A DNA stretch of 5,421 nt from Gammaproteobacteria bacterium (GCA_030632625.1 DAOVUK010000262.1:1-5421), one strand, 5' to 3'; counted from the first letter of the stretch, positions 1 to 5,018 are shown. Notes: generated by a model from the sequence alone, not told the origin. Translations and numbers: made by a program.

Positions 1-152
1 GCCATTATCACAGCCATCAGCTGTCCAATTTCTACAGCATTATAGCCGGAATCAGAGAGATAGAGTCCAAAATAGGGTATGAAGGCGCCAAGAGTGGCAA
101 AATAAAACCAGTAAAAACTGGATAAACGCCAATATGGGATGTGTTTTATCAA
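1..152 (-). CDS. MFS transporter, N-terminal part (gene runs off the left edge)
   Basis: Reading the minus strand from 152 gives 50 open codons to the window edge. The peptide begins (M)IKHIPYWRLSSFYWFYF and continues through a hydrophobic stretch (about residues 8-32) into a periplasmic turn and the start of a second helix. The PYWRLSSFYWFYFA start resembles major facilitator transporters of the HcaT / phenylpropionate-permease-like group, inner-membrane proteins whose substrates are mostly unknown. The start is inferred. The only plausible codon in this frame is TTG at 152; upstream the frame closes at a TAA after AGA-ATT. It puts four residues before PYWRL, which is my recollection of the family's usual spacing. 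The Shine-Dalgarno is weak (AAAGA). The TTG overlaps the TGA of a 5-codon ATG reading frame (MFKEF) starting at 166. The gene lies 37 bp after aroC on the same strand, so cotranscription is likely. Family call fairly sure, substrate unknown. Confidence 0.75.
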   Translation of the reverse strand, partial: MIKHIPYWRLSSFYWFYFATLGAFIPYFGLYLSDSGYNAVEIGQLMAVIM

Positions 153-189
153 AATTCTTTAAACATTATTTTGTAACTACTCAGCGTAT

Positions 190-1302
190 TCATTTTTTAG
201 CAGGAATAACAGGAGTCCGGGATTGTACCTCTGAGTTTTGCGCTTTATTACGCATTAAATGATCCATCAGGGTTATGGCGAGCATTGCTTCTGCTATCGG
301 TGTTGCTCTGATCCCGACACAGGGATCATGACGTCCTTTAGTGATCACTTCAATTGAATGACCATCCAGATCAACACTTTGACCAGGCAGATGAAGACTG
401 GAAGTCGGTTTTAACGCGATATGAACAATAATGTCCTGTCCTGACGAAATACCGCCCAGTATGCCGCCGGCATGATTAGATAAAAATCCCTCAGGCGTAA
501 TTTCATCACGGTGCTCTGTCCCCTTTTGTTCGATACAGTCAAAACCTGCACCAATTTCAACTCCTTTAACGGCATTGATACTCATCATAGCATGGGCAAT
601 ATCAGCATCCAGACGATCAAATATGGGCTCACCCAGACCCGGAGGCATTCCGGCTGCGACAACAGAAATTCTGGCACCAATGGAGTTACCTTCTTTACGC
701 AGGGCATCCATATAGTGTTCCATTGCTTCAACCTGGGTTTCATCCCCGGAGAAAAACGGATTATTATTGACATTATCCCAGTTAAAGTTCTTTTCGCCGG
801 GTGCGGCTGTTTTTATCGGACCCAATTGAGATAAATAACCCTGAATTTCAATCCCGTGCACATCTTTTAGATATTTCTTAGCAATGCCGCCTGCAGCAAC
901 ACGTGATGCGGTTTCACGTGCAGAAGAACGCCCTCCTCCACGATAATCCCGAAAGCCGTATTTTTGCTGATAGGTATAATCCGCATGACCGGGACGAAAA
1001 GTATTTTTTATATTGCCATAATCCTTTGAGCGTTGATCCTTATTATAGATAACCAGAGAAATGGGCGTACCTGTGGTTTTTCCTTCAAAAATGCCGGATA
1101 GTATCTGTACTTCATCATCTTCACGTCGCTGTGTCGTATGCCGTGAAGTACCGGGTTTGCGGCGATCCAGATCAAATTGCAGATCAGTCTCACTCAGTTC
1201 TAACCCGGGAGGACAGCCGTCCACAATACAGCCAATGGCTTTACCATGACTTTCACCAAAGGATGTGACAACAAACAGTTTTCCAAAAGAATTTCCAGAC
1301 AT
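190..1302 (-). CDS. aroC: Chorismate synthase
   Basis: Cytoplasmic enzyme of the last common step of the shikimate pathway: it eliminates phosphate from 5-enolpyruvylshikimate-3-phosphate to give chorismate, using reduced FMN. The 370-residue protein is complete and close to the usual bacterial length of about 360. All three family signatures are visible: [18 protein letters not shown] at 16-33 with His19, the block [18 protein letters not shown] at 121-138, and [17 protein letters not shown] at 324-340. His106 in [10 protein letters not shown] matches the second conserved catalytic histidine, and the flavin/substrate segment around [14 protein letters not shown] (276-289) is intact. The C-terminal tail after about residue 355 is variable in this family. 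The ATG at 1302 gives the canonical start [10 protein letters not shown], although no strong Shine-Dalgarno precedes it. The MFS gene follows 37 bp downstream. Upstream lies a divergent phoPQ operon rather than prmB, which is the neighbour in E. coli. Confidence 0.98.
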   Translation of the reverse strand: MSGNSFGKLFVVTSFGESHGKAIGCIVDGCPPGLELSETDLQFDLDRRKPGTSRHTTQRREDDEVQILSGIFEGKTTGTPISLVIYNKDQRSKDYGNIKNTFRPGHADYTYQQKYGFRDYRGGGRSSARETASRVAAGGIAKKYLKDVHGIEIQGYLSQLGPIKTAAPGEKNFNWDNVNNNPFFSGDETQVEAMEHYMDALRKEGNSIGARISVVAAGMPPGLGEPIFDRLDADIAHAMMSINAVKGVEIGAGFDCIEQKGTEHRDEITPEGFLSNHAGGILGGISSGQDIIVHIALKPTSSLHLPGQSVDLDGHSIEVITKGRHDPCVGIRATPIAEAMLAITLMDHLMRNKAQNSEVQSRTPVIPAKK

Positions 1303-1343
1303 AAGATACGGTACTTACAGGTTATAAATTAAATATAAATAAT

Positions 1344-1360
1344 GGTTTAAAGAGTGTTCC
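1344..1360 (+). promoter_or_regulatory. Candidate PhoP box
   Basis: GGTTTA, five bases (AAGAG), then TGTTCC. The PhoP box known from enteric bacteria is a direct repeat of (T/G)GTTTA with a 5-bp spacer. Here the first half matches 6/6 and the second 4/6, at the exact spacing. PhoP commonly autoregulates, so its own upstream region is a reasonable place for such a site. However, it lies about 190 bp from the phoP start and 42 bp from the aroC start, no convincing -10 stands at the usual distance downstream of it, and AT-rich DNA produces such matches by chance. Confidence 0.35.
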
Positions 1361-1412
1361 AAAAAGAAGTCCACTGAGTATCGGAACAGCTGCTTAATCT
1401 CACCTATGTCTA

Positions 1413-1429
1413 TTTATTGTAGCAATAAA
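1413..1429. repeat. Perfect palindrome, 7-bp arms with 3-bp centre
   Basis: TTTATTG-TAG-CAATAAA is perfectly self-complementary in its arms. It lies about 80-95 bp upstream of the phoP -10 and could be an operator for a dimeric regulator. As RNA it would be a weak AU-rich hairpin, and no T-tract makes it a terminator. What binds it is unknown. Confidence 0.4.
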
Positions 1430-1502
1430 AGGCAAGGAAAGGGGCATATTTATTCGATTTGTATACTGCTGCAGAAAATCACTGTATGCGATATCATTTT
1501 AT

Positions 1503-1517
1503 TCGTTATAATAACGA
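1503..1517 (+). promoter_or_regulatory. phoPQ promoter -10 inside a palindrome
   Basis: TATAAT at 1507-1512 is a perfect sigma-70 -10 hexamer. It would place the transcription start near 1519 and give phoP a leader of about 30 nt. It sits within TCGTTAT-A-ATAACGA, whose 7-bp arms are perfectly complementary around one central base. No good -35 lies at the proper distance; TGTATG at 1483-1488 (18-bp spacer) is poor. A weak -35 is common at promoters needing an activator, which would suit an autoregulated phoP. The palindrome may be an operator or may simply make the -10 readable on both strands. Confidence 0.5.
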
Positions 1518-1549
1518 GCAATAGACACACCGAACGCTGGGGAAATAAT

Positions 1550-2224
1550 ATGCGTGCGTTAATTATTGAAGATGAAGTTCAGCTTCAGCAGCAAATTGCA
1601 GCACAATTAAAAGCCGATAACTTTGTCGTTGATGTCACAGAAAATGGCAAAGAAGGCCTGTTTTTTGCGACGGAATATCCAGTCGATGTCGCCATCATAG
1701 ATATCGGATTACCTGGACTATCCGGTATTGACATTATAAAGCAACTCAGAAAAGACGGTAATAAACTGCCCGTCCTTCTTCTGACTGCACGCAGTCGCTG
1801 GCAGGATAAAGTAGAAGGCCTGGAAGCCGGTGCCGATGATTATCTGGTCAAGCCGTTTCATATGCAAGAACTCCTCGCGCGCATCAATGCCCTGCTTCGT
1901 CGGGCATCTAATAGCGCCAGTGAACATATATGCTATGGACCGATTTGTGTCACACCTGACAGTCAGCAGGCATTACTGAATGAACAATTGTTAGAACTCA
2001 CTGAGTTTGAATACAAAATACTCGAATATCTAATGCGTCGGCACGCAAAAGTCATTGCTAAATCAGAATTAGCTGATTATCTGTATCCCCATGATGAAGA
2101 CCGTGATAGTAATGTCATTGAGGTTATAATGGGACGTCTGAGAAAAAAACTGGATCCCGGCAGTGAATTAAAACCCATAGAAACGATTCGCGGCAGAGGT
2201 TATTGTTTTAATCTCAGCCAATGA
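1550..2224 (+). CDS. phoP: PhoP-type response regulator (OmpR family)
   Basis: Cytoplasmic transcription factor, phosphorylated by the histidine kinase encoded just downstream. The 224-residue protein has the usual OmpR-family length. The receiver domain (1-118) shows the acidic pocket Glu7-Asp8, the phospho-acceptor Asp51 in DIGLPG, Thr79 and Lys101 in KPF. The stretch RSRWQDKVEGLEAGADDY closely resembles enteric PhoP. The C-terminal winged-helix domain (about 128-222) has TEFEYKILEYLM at 151-162, a recognition helix around SNVIEVIMGRLRKKL (187-201) and the wing IRGRGYCF. The start at 1550 gives MRALIIEDE, exactly where receiver domains begin, and GGGGAA at 1539-1544 is a fair Shine-Dalgarno. 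The frame stays open back to an ATG at 1406, but those 48 residues look non-coding. phoQ overlaps the stop by 4 bp. The PhoP assignment rests on sequence resemblance and pairing; a related OmpR-family name is possible. Confidence 0.9.
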   Translation: MRALIIEDEVQLQQQIAAQLKADNFVVDVTENGKEGLFFATEYPVDVAIIDIGLPGLSGIDIIKQLRKDGNKLPVLLLTARSRWQDKVEGLEAGADDYLVKPFHMQELLARINALLRRASNSASEHICYGPICVTPDSQQALLNEQLLELTEFEYKILEYLMRRHAKVIAKSELADYLYPHDEDRDSNVIEVIMGRLRKKLDPGSELKPIETIRGRGYCFNLSQ

Positions 2225-3675
2225 CTTTAACTTTTCTCAAACTTACATCGATTAATAGCCGGATCATCCTGGGTGCCATCGCTGTGGTCAGCGGTTTTAT
2301 GCTGTTGACAGGATTCACTCTGAGTAAAACATTCTATGACAGCGCCTATTCTGCTCTTGAAGATCGTCTGACAGGCCAGGTCTATCTTATGATGGCTGAC
2401 CGTGAAATTATCCCATCCGCTCAGCAAATAAGTTCAGACGACGTTTCAGGAGTGAGTGGCTTTTCAACACTGCAACTATCCGGCAGCAGTTTATATTCAC
2501 AATTATCAGGTTATATTACTCATGCAGATGGTACTATTCTCTGGCAATCCGGTGCAGATATTGAGTCGATGATCCCTCCTATGCTGCCTTTAAGCGTTGG
2601 CAAAAAAGAACATGGAAAAAAAATATTTCAGAAATATCATGTCGATAACAGACCTTATATTGGTCTGAGTATTGCTATTTTCTGGGATTTAAAAAATTCC
2701 AAATTACCATTAATTTATCATATCAGTGATGATTTAACTCACTTAAATGAAAAAGTGTCCAATTATCAATACAGTTTATGGACTAACCTGCTCTTAATGT
2801 CATTGATATTATTTATTACTCTGTTTCTTATCCTTCGCTGGGGACTTAAACCCCTCAGAGAAGTAGAGCAGGAAATCAAAGCAGTAGAACAGGGAAAACA
2901 GGAACAATTAGAAAAAAATTACCCGGATGAAATAACGCCTCTGACACACAATATTAATCAATTAATTCAGTACGAACGCCAACAGCAGCTCCGCTACCGT
3001 AATGCTTTAGCGGATCTGGCACACAGTCTTAAAACACCATTAGCAATTATCAGAGGAGAAAGTTTTACCTCCGGGCTTTTGCCTAAAGGAGCACCTAAAG
3101 ATGCACCTAAAAAAGCACCTGATGACTCGTCTGAACAAGCAGAAGCATATTTTAAAACCATCAATGATGCGGTCGAACGCATGAATTCAATTATTGAGTA
3201 CCAGCTGCAAAGAGCAGGTTCAAACAGCCCTTCACCCCATATTCAATATTTACAAATATCACCTGTGGTACAAACCCTGCTCAGTAGTATGAAAAAAATT
3301 TATCGGGATAAGTCCATAGATTTTGAACTAAGCATGGAGCAGGACATCCAGTTTAAAATTGATGAGGGTGATTTTATGGAAATTTTAGGTAATTTACTGG
3401 ACAATGCCTGTAAATGGTGCAAAAAGCAGATAAATTTAACTATTAGCCTATATGAAACCGATCTGCATATTCTGCTATCCGATGATGGTCCGGGCATTGC
3501 GTCAGAAATGATCAGCGAAATAACAAAACGTGGTGTCCGTGCCGATGAATTCACTCCGGGACACGGTGTGGGACTGGCAATAGTACAGGATATTGTCAGT
3601 ATTTATAATGGTAAAATTAATTTTACTACAGCACAGACAGGCGGCTTAACAGTTAATATCCATTTTCAGGTTTAA
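2221..3675 (+). CDS. phoQ: PhoQ-type sensor histidine kinase
   Basis: Inner-membrane sensor kinase and partner of the PhoP-type regulator. Its 484 residues are in order: short cytoplasmic N-terminus; TM1 about 14-36; periplasmic sensor about 37-184; TM2 about 185-207; HAMP linker about 206-257; dimerization domain with ADLAHSLKTPLA, where His268 is the phospho-acceptor; ATPase domain with the N-box EILGNLLDNACKW (Asn391, Asn395), the G1 box DDGPGI (421-426) and the G2 box GHGVGL (447-452). All catalytic motifs are intact, and LAHSLKTPLA and LLDNACKWC are very like enteric PhoQ. The periplasmic domain is of similar size but lacks the acidic Asp/Glu patch that binds divalent cations in E. coli PhoQ. 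The DHp hairpin is about 16 residues longer than in E. coli and carries an Ala-Pro-Lys repeat (290-300). The ATG overlaps the phoP stop (ATGA) without its own Shine-Dalgarno, implying translational coupling. The ligand cannot be told. Confidence 0.9.
   Translation: MTLTFLKLTSINSRIILGAIAVVSGFMLLTGFTLSKTFYDSAYSALEDRLTGQVYLMMADREIIPSAQQISSDDVSGVSGFSTLQLSGSSLYSQLSGYITHADGTILWQSGADIESMIPPMLPLSVGKKEHGKKIFQKYHVDNRPYIGLSIAIFWDLKNSKLPLIYHISDDLTHLNEKVSNYQYSLWTNLLLMSLILFITLFLILRWGLKPLREVEQEIKAVEQGKQEQLEKNYPDEITPLTHNINQLIQYERQQQLRYRNALADLAHSLKTPLAIIRGESFTSGLLPKGAPKDAPKKAPDDSSEQAEAYFKTINDAVERMNSIIEYQLQRAGSNSPSPHIQYLQISPVVQTLLSSMKKIYRDKSIDFELSMEQDIQFKIDEGDFMEILGNLLDNACKWCKKQINLTISLYETDLHILLSDDGPGIASEMISEITKRGVRADEFTPGHGVGLAIVQDIVSIYNGKINFTTAQTGGLTVNIHFQV
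3082..3117 (+). repeat. 12-bp in-frame tandem repeat inside phoQ
   Basis: Three consecutive 12-bp units begin CCTAAA and end GCA: CCTAAAGGAGCA, CCTAAAGATGCA and CCTAAAAAAGCA; a partial fourth (CCT) follows. Each encodes four residues, Pro-Lys-(Gly/Asp/Lys)-Ala, so copy-number change keeps the frame. The repeat falls at about residues 288-299, after the His268 helix and before the second helix of the dimerization domain, so it lengthens the loop joining them. The units have diverged at two or three bases, which suggests it is not an extremely recent expansion. Confidence 0.85.
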
Positions 3676-3763
3676 TGGCCTCCATTTATAAACTCCACCC
3701 CAGGCTGAGGATGAGCCATAGCACGCCCAGCAAGCTCACTGACAAGCTTTAAATCAATTGAAG

Positions 3764-4708
3764 CTACTTCGATTCATCTGTTTTTTCCAGCTTAAAATAT
3801 TCAACTAATTGCTCTTTAGTGAGTAAAAAGATACCCTGGCCGCCATTTTCAAACTCTAACCAGTAAAAAGGTAAATCCGGATATCGCTGTTGTAAGGCAT
3901 ATTCACTATTGCCCACCTCAACAATTAGAATACCGCCTGGATACAAATGCTCTGCTGCCTGTTCAAGCATTGGAATAACCAGCTCGAGACCATCATCACC
4001 TGCAGCAAGCCCGATTTCAGGTTCACAATGATACTCTTTTGGCAAGCTGGCCATATCTTCAGCATCAACATAGGGAGGATTTGATACAATAATATCGTAT
4101 TGTTTACCCTGTAAGTTACTGAATAAATCCGACTGAATAATATTAACCTGATCAACCAGACCATGCTTCTCAATATTTTGCAAAGCGACATCCAGCGCAT
4201 CTTCAGAAATATCAACAGCATCAACATAGGCACCGGGAAAATAATAAGCATTGGCAATGGCAATGCAGCCGCTTCCGGTACAAAGATCCAGAATTTGTTC
4301 AACCTTGTCGACATCGATCCAGGGTTCATAATGATTTTGAATGAGCTCAGCAATGGGAGAACGTGGCACCAAAACACGTTCATCAACATAAAAAGACAGA
4401 CCGGCAAACCAGGATTCATTGGTCAGATAAGCTGCAGGAATTTTTTCCTTTGCACGACGGGACAAAATTTCAATCAATGCCTGCTTTTCATTTTCCGTTA
4501 GTTTAGAGGAAAAATAAACTGAATGAGTATCTGGTTCCAGATTTAATGTATGTAACACCAGGTAAGCGGCCTCATCAATAGCTGTGGCATTTCCATGGCC
4601 ATAAAACAAACCTGATTGCTTAAACAGACTTGCTCCCCAGCGAATATAGTCAGTAATTGTCTCTAATGAATCCTGTAAAGCATCATTGGTGTAATTGATT
4701 TTCGACAT
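3764..4708 (-). CDS. prmB: Ribosomal protein uL3 N5-glutamine methyltransferase
   Basis: Cytoplasmic S-adenosylmethionine-dependent enzyme that methylates the amide nitrogen of a glutamine in ribosomal protein L3, with a role in 50S assembly. The 314 residues match the usual length (E. coli about 310). The N-terminal helical substrate domain (1 to about 120) contains IRWGASLFKQSGLFYGHG and AYLTNESWFAGLSFYVDERVLVPRSPIAELI, both typical of PrmB rather than PrmC. The Rossmann methyltransferase domain follows, with motif I DLCTGSGCIAIA (141-152), the acidic strand VDAVDIS (162-168) and the catalytic SNPPYVDAEDM (209-219), whose NPPY marks glutamine/adenine N-methyltransferases. The C-terminal WLEFENGGQGIFLLTKEQL is also characteristic. 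The ATG at 4708 has an AAGGG Shine-Dalgarno about 7 nt upstream. The gene converges on phoQ with an 88-bp gap and no clear terminator. In E. coli it directly precedes aroC; here phoPQ separates them. Confidence 0.96.
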   Translation of the reverse strand: MSKINYTNDALQDSLETITDYIRWGASLFKQSGLFYGHGNATAIDEAAYLVLHTLNLEPDTHSVYFSSKLTENEKQALIEILSRRAKEKIPAAYLTNESWFAGLSFYVDERVLVPRSPIAELIQNHYEPWIDVDKVEQILDLCTGSGCIAIANAYYFPGAYVDAVDISEDALDVALQNIEKHGLVDQVNIIQSDLFSNLQGKQYDIIVSNPPYVDAEDMASLPKEYHCEPEIGLAAGDDGLELVIPMLEQAAEHLYPGGILIVEVGNSEYALQQRYPDLPFYWLEFENGGQGIFLLTKEQLVEYFKLEKTDESK

Positions 4709-4749
4709 TAAAAAGCCCTTAAACTAGCAAAAAATAGTTGTGTAAAAAT

Positions 4750-4762
4750 TAGTATTATACTA
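4750..4762 (-). promoter_or_regulatory. Candidate prmB promoter -10 in a palindrome
   Basis: On the minus strand, 4759 to 4754 reads TATAAT, a consensus sigma-70 -10. This puts the prmB transcript start near 4747 with a leader of about 40 nt. No convincing -35 lies 17 bp upstream. The hexamer is the heart of TAGTAT-T-ATACTA, perfectly symmetric with 6-bp arms. The plus strand therefore also offers a near-consensus -10 (TATACT, 4756-4761), and the element could fire in both directions. Confidence 0.5.
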
Positions 4763-4778
4763 TAAATCTATGATTTAT
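4762..4778. repeat. Perfect palindrome, 7-bp arms with 3-bp centre
   Basis: ATAAATC-TAT-GATTTAT has perfectly complementary arms and shares its first base with the symmetric -10 to its left. It occupies the -10/-35 spacer position of the minus-strand prmB promoter, a typical place for a repressor operator. It is AT-only except for one G/C pair, so RNA folding would be weak. Confidence 0.45.
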
Positions 4779-4803
4779 CTGGTTTTGATAAAAAAAACAA
4801 TTG

Positions 4804-4830
4804 CTATGCTAAGAGGGACACTTGCGATAG
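4804..4830 (+). other. Imperfect hairpin
   Basis: CTATGCTAAG (4804-4813) can pair with CTTGCGATAG (4821-4830) as two 4-bp stems (one closed by a G-U pair) around a 2x2 internal mismatch, with the 7-nt loop AGGGACA. No T-run follows, so it does not look like a terminator. It is too weak to call an RNA gene by itself. It matters only if transcription toward the 66-residue gene starts upstream of it. Confidence 0.25.
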
Positions 4831-4878
4831 TTCTTAATCTGTATTTTCACGCAATATACCGTGATACCTGGCTTAATG

Positions 4879-4902
4879 GCGGTAAATGATTAACATTACT
4901 GC
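4879..4902 (+). other. Hairpin in the leader of the 66-residue gene
   Basis: Positions 4879-4888 pair with 4894-4902 to give nine base pairs (one G-U) with a single bulged A and the loop ATTAA. It stands 5 bp before the DnaA box. There is no downstream T-tract, so it is not an intrinsic terminator. As DNA, the near-symmetric GTAAATG/CATTAC arms could be a protein-binding site. Confidence 0.35.
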
Positions 4903-4907
4903 TGGCG

Positions 4908-4916
4908 TTATCCACA
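4908..4916 (+). promoter_or_regulatory. DnaA box (TTATCCACA)
   Basis: TTATCCACA is the strongest form of the TTATNCACA DnaA-binding consensus, as in E. coli oriC R1. It is the only perfect match I found in the window, about 100 bp before the 66-residue gene. With no cluster of boxes and no AT-rich 13-mers or replication genes beside it, it does not mark an origin. It may regulate the neighbouring gene, bind DnaA for titration, or be chance (about 4% expectation for one exact 9-mer in this length on both strands at even composition). Confidence 0.45.
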
Positions 4917-4957
4917 GTTTTATTGAATTTTTCTGCTAAACTTAAAATAGGAGAAGT

Positions 4958-4996
4958 ATGTATTCATATATTAAACTTTGTTCTTTAAAACTTTGA
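4958..4996 (+). CDS. Possible 12-residue leader peptide (uORF)
   Basis: An ATG at 4958 preceded by AGGAG (4949-4953, 4-nt spacing) opens a frame reading MYSYIKLCSLKL and ending in TGA at 4994-4996, 22 bp before the start of the 66-residue gene. The Shine-Dalgarno is good though a little close. There is no run of one regulatory amino acid as in classical attenuators. Its last codons lie inside the 15-bp tandem duplication, and the single base that differs between the copies turns TGT into the TGA stop. It could be a translated leader or a chance frame; nothing in the sequence proves translation. Confidence 0.3.
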   Translation: MYSYIKLCSLKL

Positions 4997-5005
4997 TCTT
5001 TAAAA
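4976..5005 (+). repeat. 15-bp tandem duplication
   Basis: CTTTGTTCTTTAAAA (4976-4990) is followed immediately by CTTTGATCTTTAAAA (4991-5005), 14 of 15 bases identical. It ends one base before the AAGGAGG Shine-Dalgarno region of the next gene (5007-5013). The near-identity suggests a fairly recent duplication by slippage. It may affect ribosome access or spacing to an upstream promoter. Confidence 0.85.
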
Positions 5006-5018
5006 TAAGGAGGCTATC

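Larger units (their letters stand above)
1303..1549. promoter_or_regulatory. Divergent aroC / phoP intergenic region
   Basis: These 247 bp separate the start of aroC (minus) from that of phoP (plus). The aroC-proximal part, 1320-1342, is very AT-rich (TATAAAT repeated about 11 bp apart). It could supply a minus-strand -10 (TATATT, 1337 to 1332), but no good -35 is visible. The middle holds a PhoP-box-like site, an inverted pair TGTTCC (1355-1360) / GGAACA (1383-1388), and a palindrome at 1413-1429. The phoP-proximal part holds a consensus -10 at 1507-1512. An open frame in phase with phoP extends back to an ATG at 1406, but its residues do not resemble a receiver-domain extension, so I treat this stretch as non-coding. 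Confidence 0.6.
4709..5018. promoter_or_regulatory. 310-bp divergent intergenic region (prmB / 66-residue gene)
   Basis: No gene of ordinary size fits here. From left to right it holds the prmB Shine-Dalgarno, a symmetric -10 (4750-4762), an abutting palindrome (4762-4778), a TTGATA -35-like hexamer at 4785-4790 (plus) followed by an A-tract, two hairpin-forming segments (4804-4830 and 4879-4902), a perfect DnaA box (4908-4916), a possible 12-codon reading frame (4958-4996) and a 15-bp tandem duplication (4976-5005). The plus-strand promoter for the downstream gene is not settled. TAAAAT at 4943-4948 is a possible -10 with a poor -35, and a start near 4768 would give a structured leader of about 250 nt. 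Confidence 0.55.

Noticed and set aside
511..834. 107-codon plus-strand frame inside aroC
   Set aside because: Lies entirely opposite a complete, highly conserved aroC. The peptide has no recognisable composition or motif, and there is no ribosome-binding evidence.
1406..1549. 48-residue N-terminal extension of PhoP from an ATG at 1406
   Set aside because: Receiver domains begin at MRALIIEDE (1550), which has its own Shine-Dalgarno. The extension has no family resemblance and would cover the phoP -10 and a palindrome.
3676..3765. Possible bidirectional terminator between phoQ and prmB (GGCT/AGCC at 3703-3717; AGCTTTAA/TTGAAGCT at 3745-3765)
   Set aside because: The stems are short or AU-rich, AAGCT copies offer competing pairings, and neither strand has a T-tract after a stem.
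3925..4419. 164-codon minus-strand frame inside prmB
   Set aside because: A frame-shifted shadow of prmB rich in Met, Leu and Pro. The other frame carries all PrmB motifs without interruption.
4847..4864. Small inverted repeat TCACG / CGTGA with an 8-bp centre
   Set aside because: Only 5-bp arms with no context; expected by chance in this length.
4770..4889. 39-codon plus-strand frame (ATG at 4770, internal ATG at 4806) with a hydrophobic middle
   Set aside because: No Shine-Dalgarno at either ATG, and it spans palindromes and hairpin segments. A leaderless start is conceivable because TATACT (4756-4761) lies 8 bp upstream, but no -35 supports it.
4908..4916. Replication origin suggested by the DnaA box
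   Set aside because: A single box, no box cluster, no AT-rich unwinding 13-mers and no replication genes nearby.
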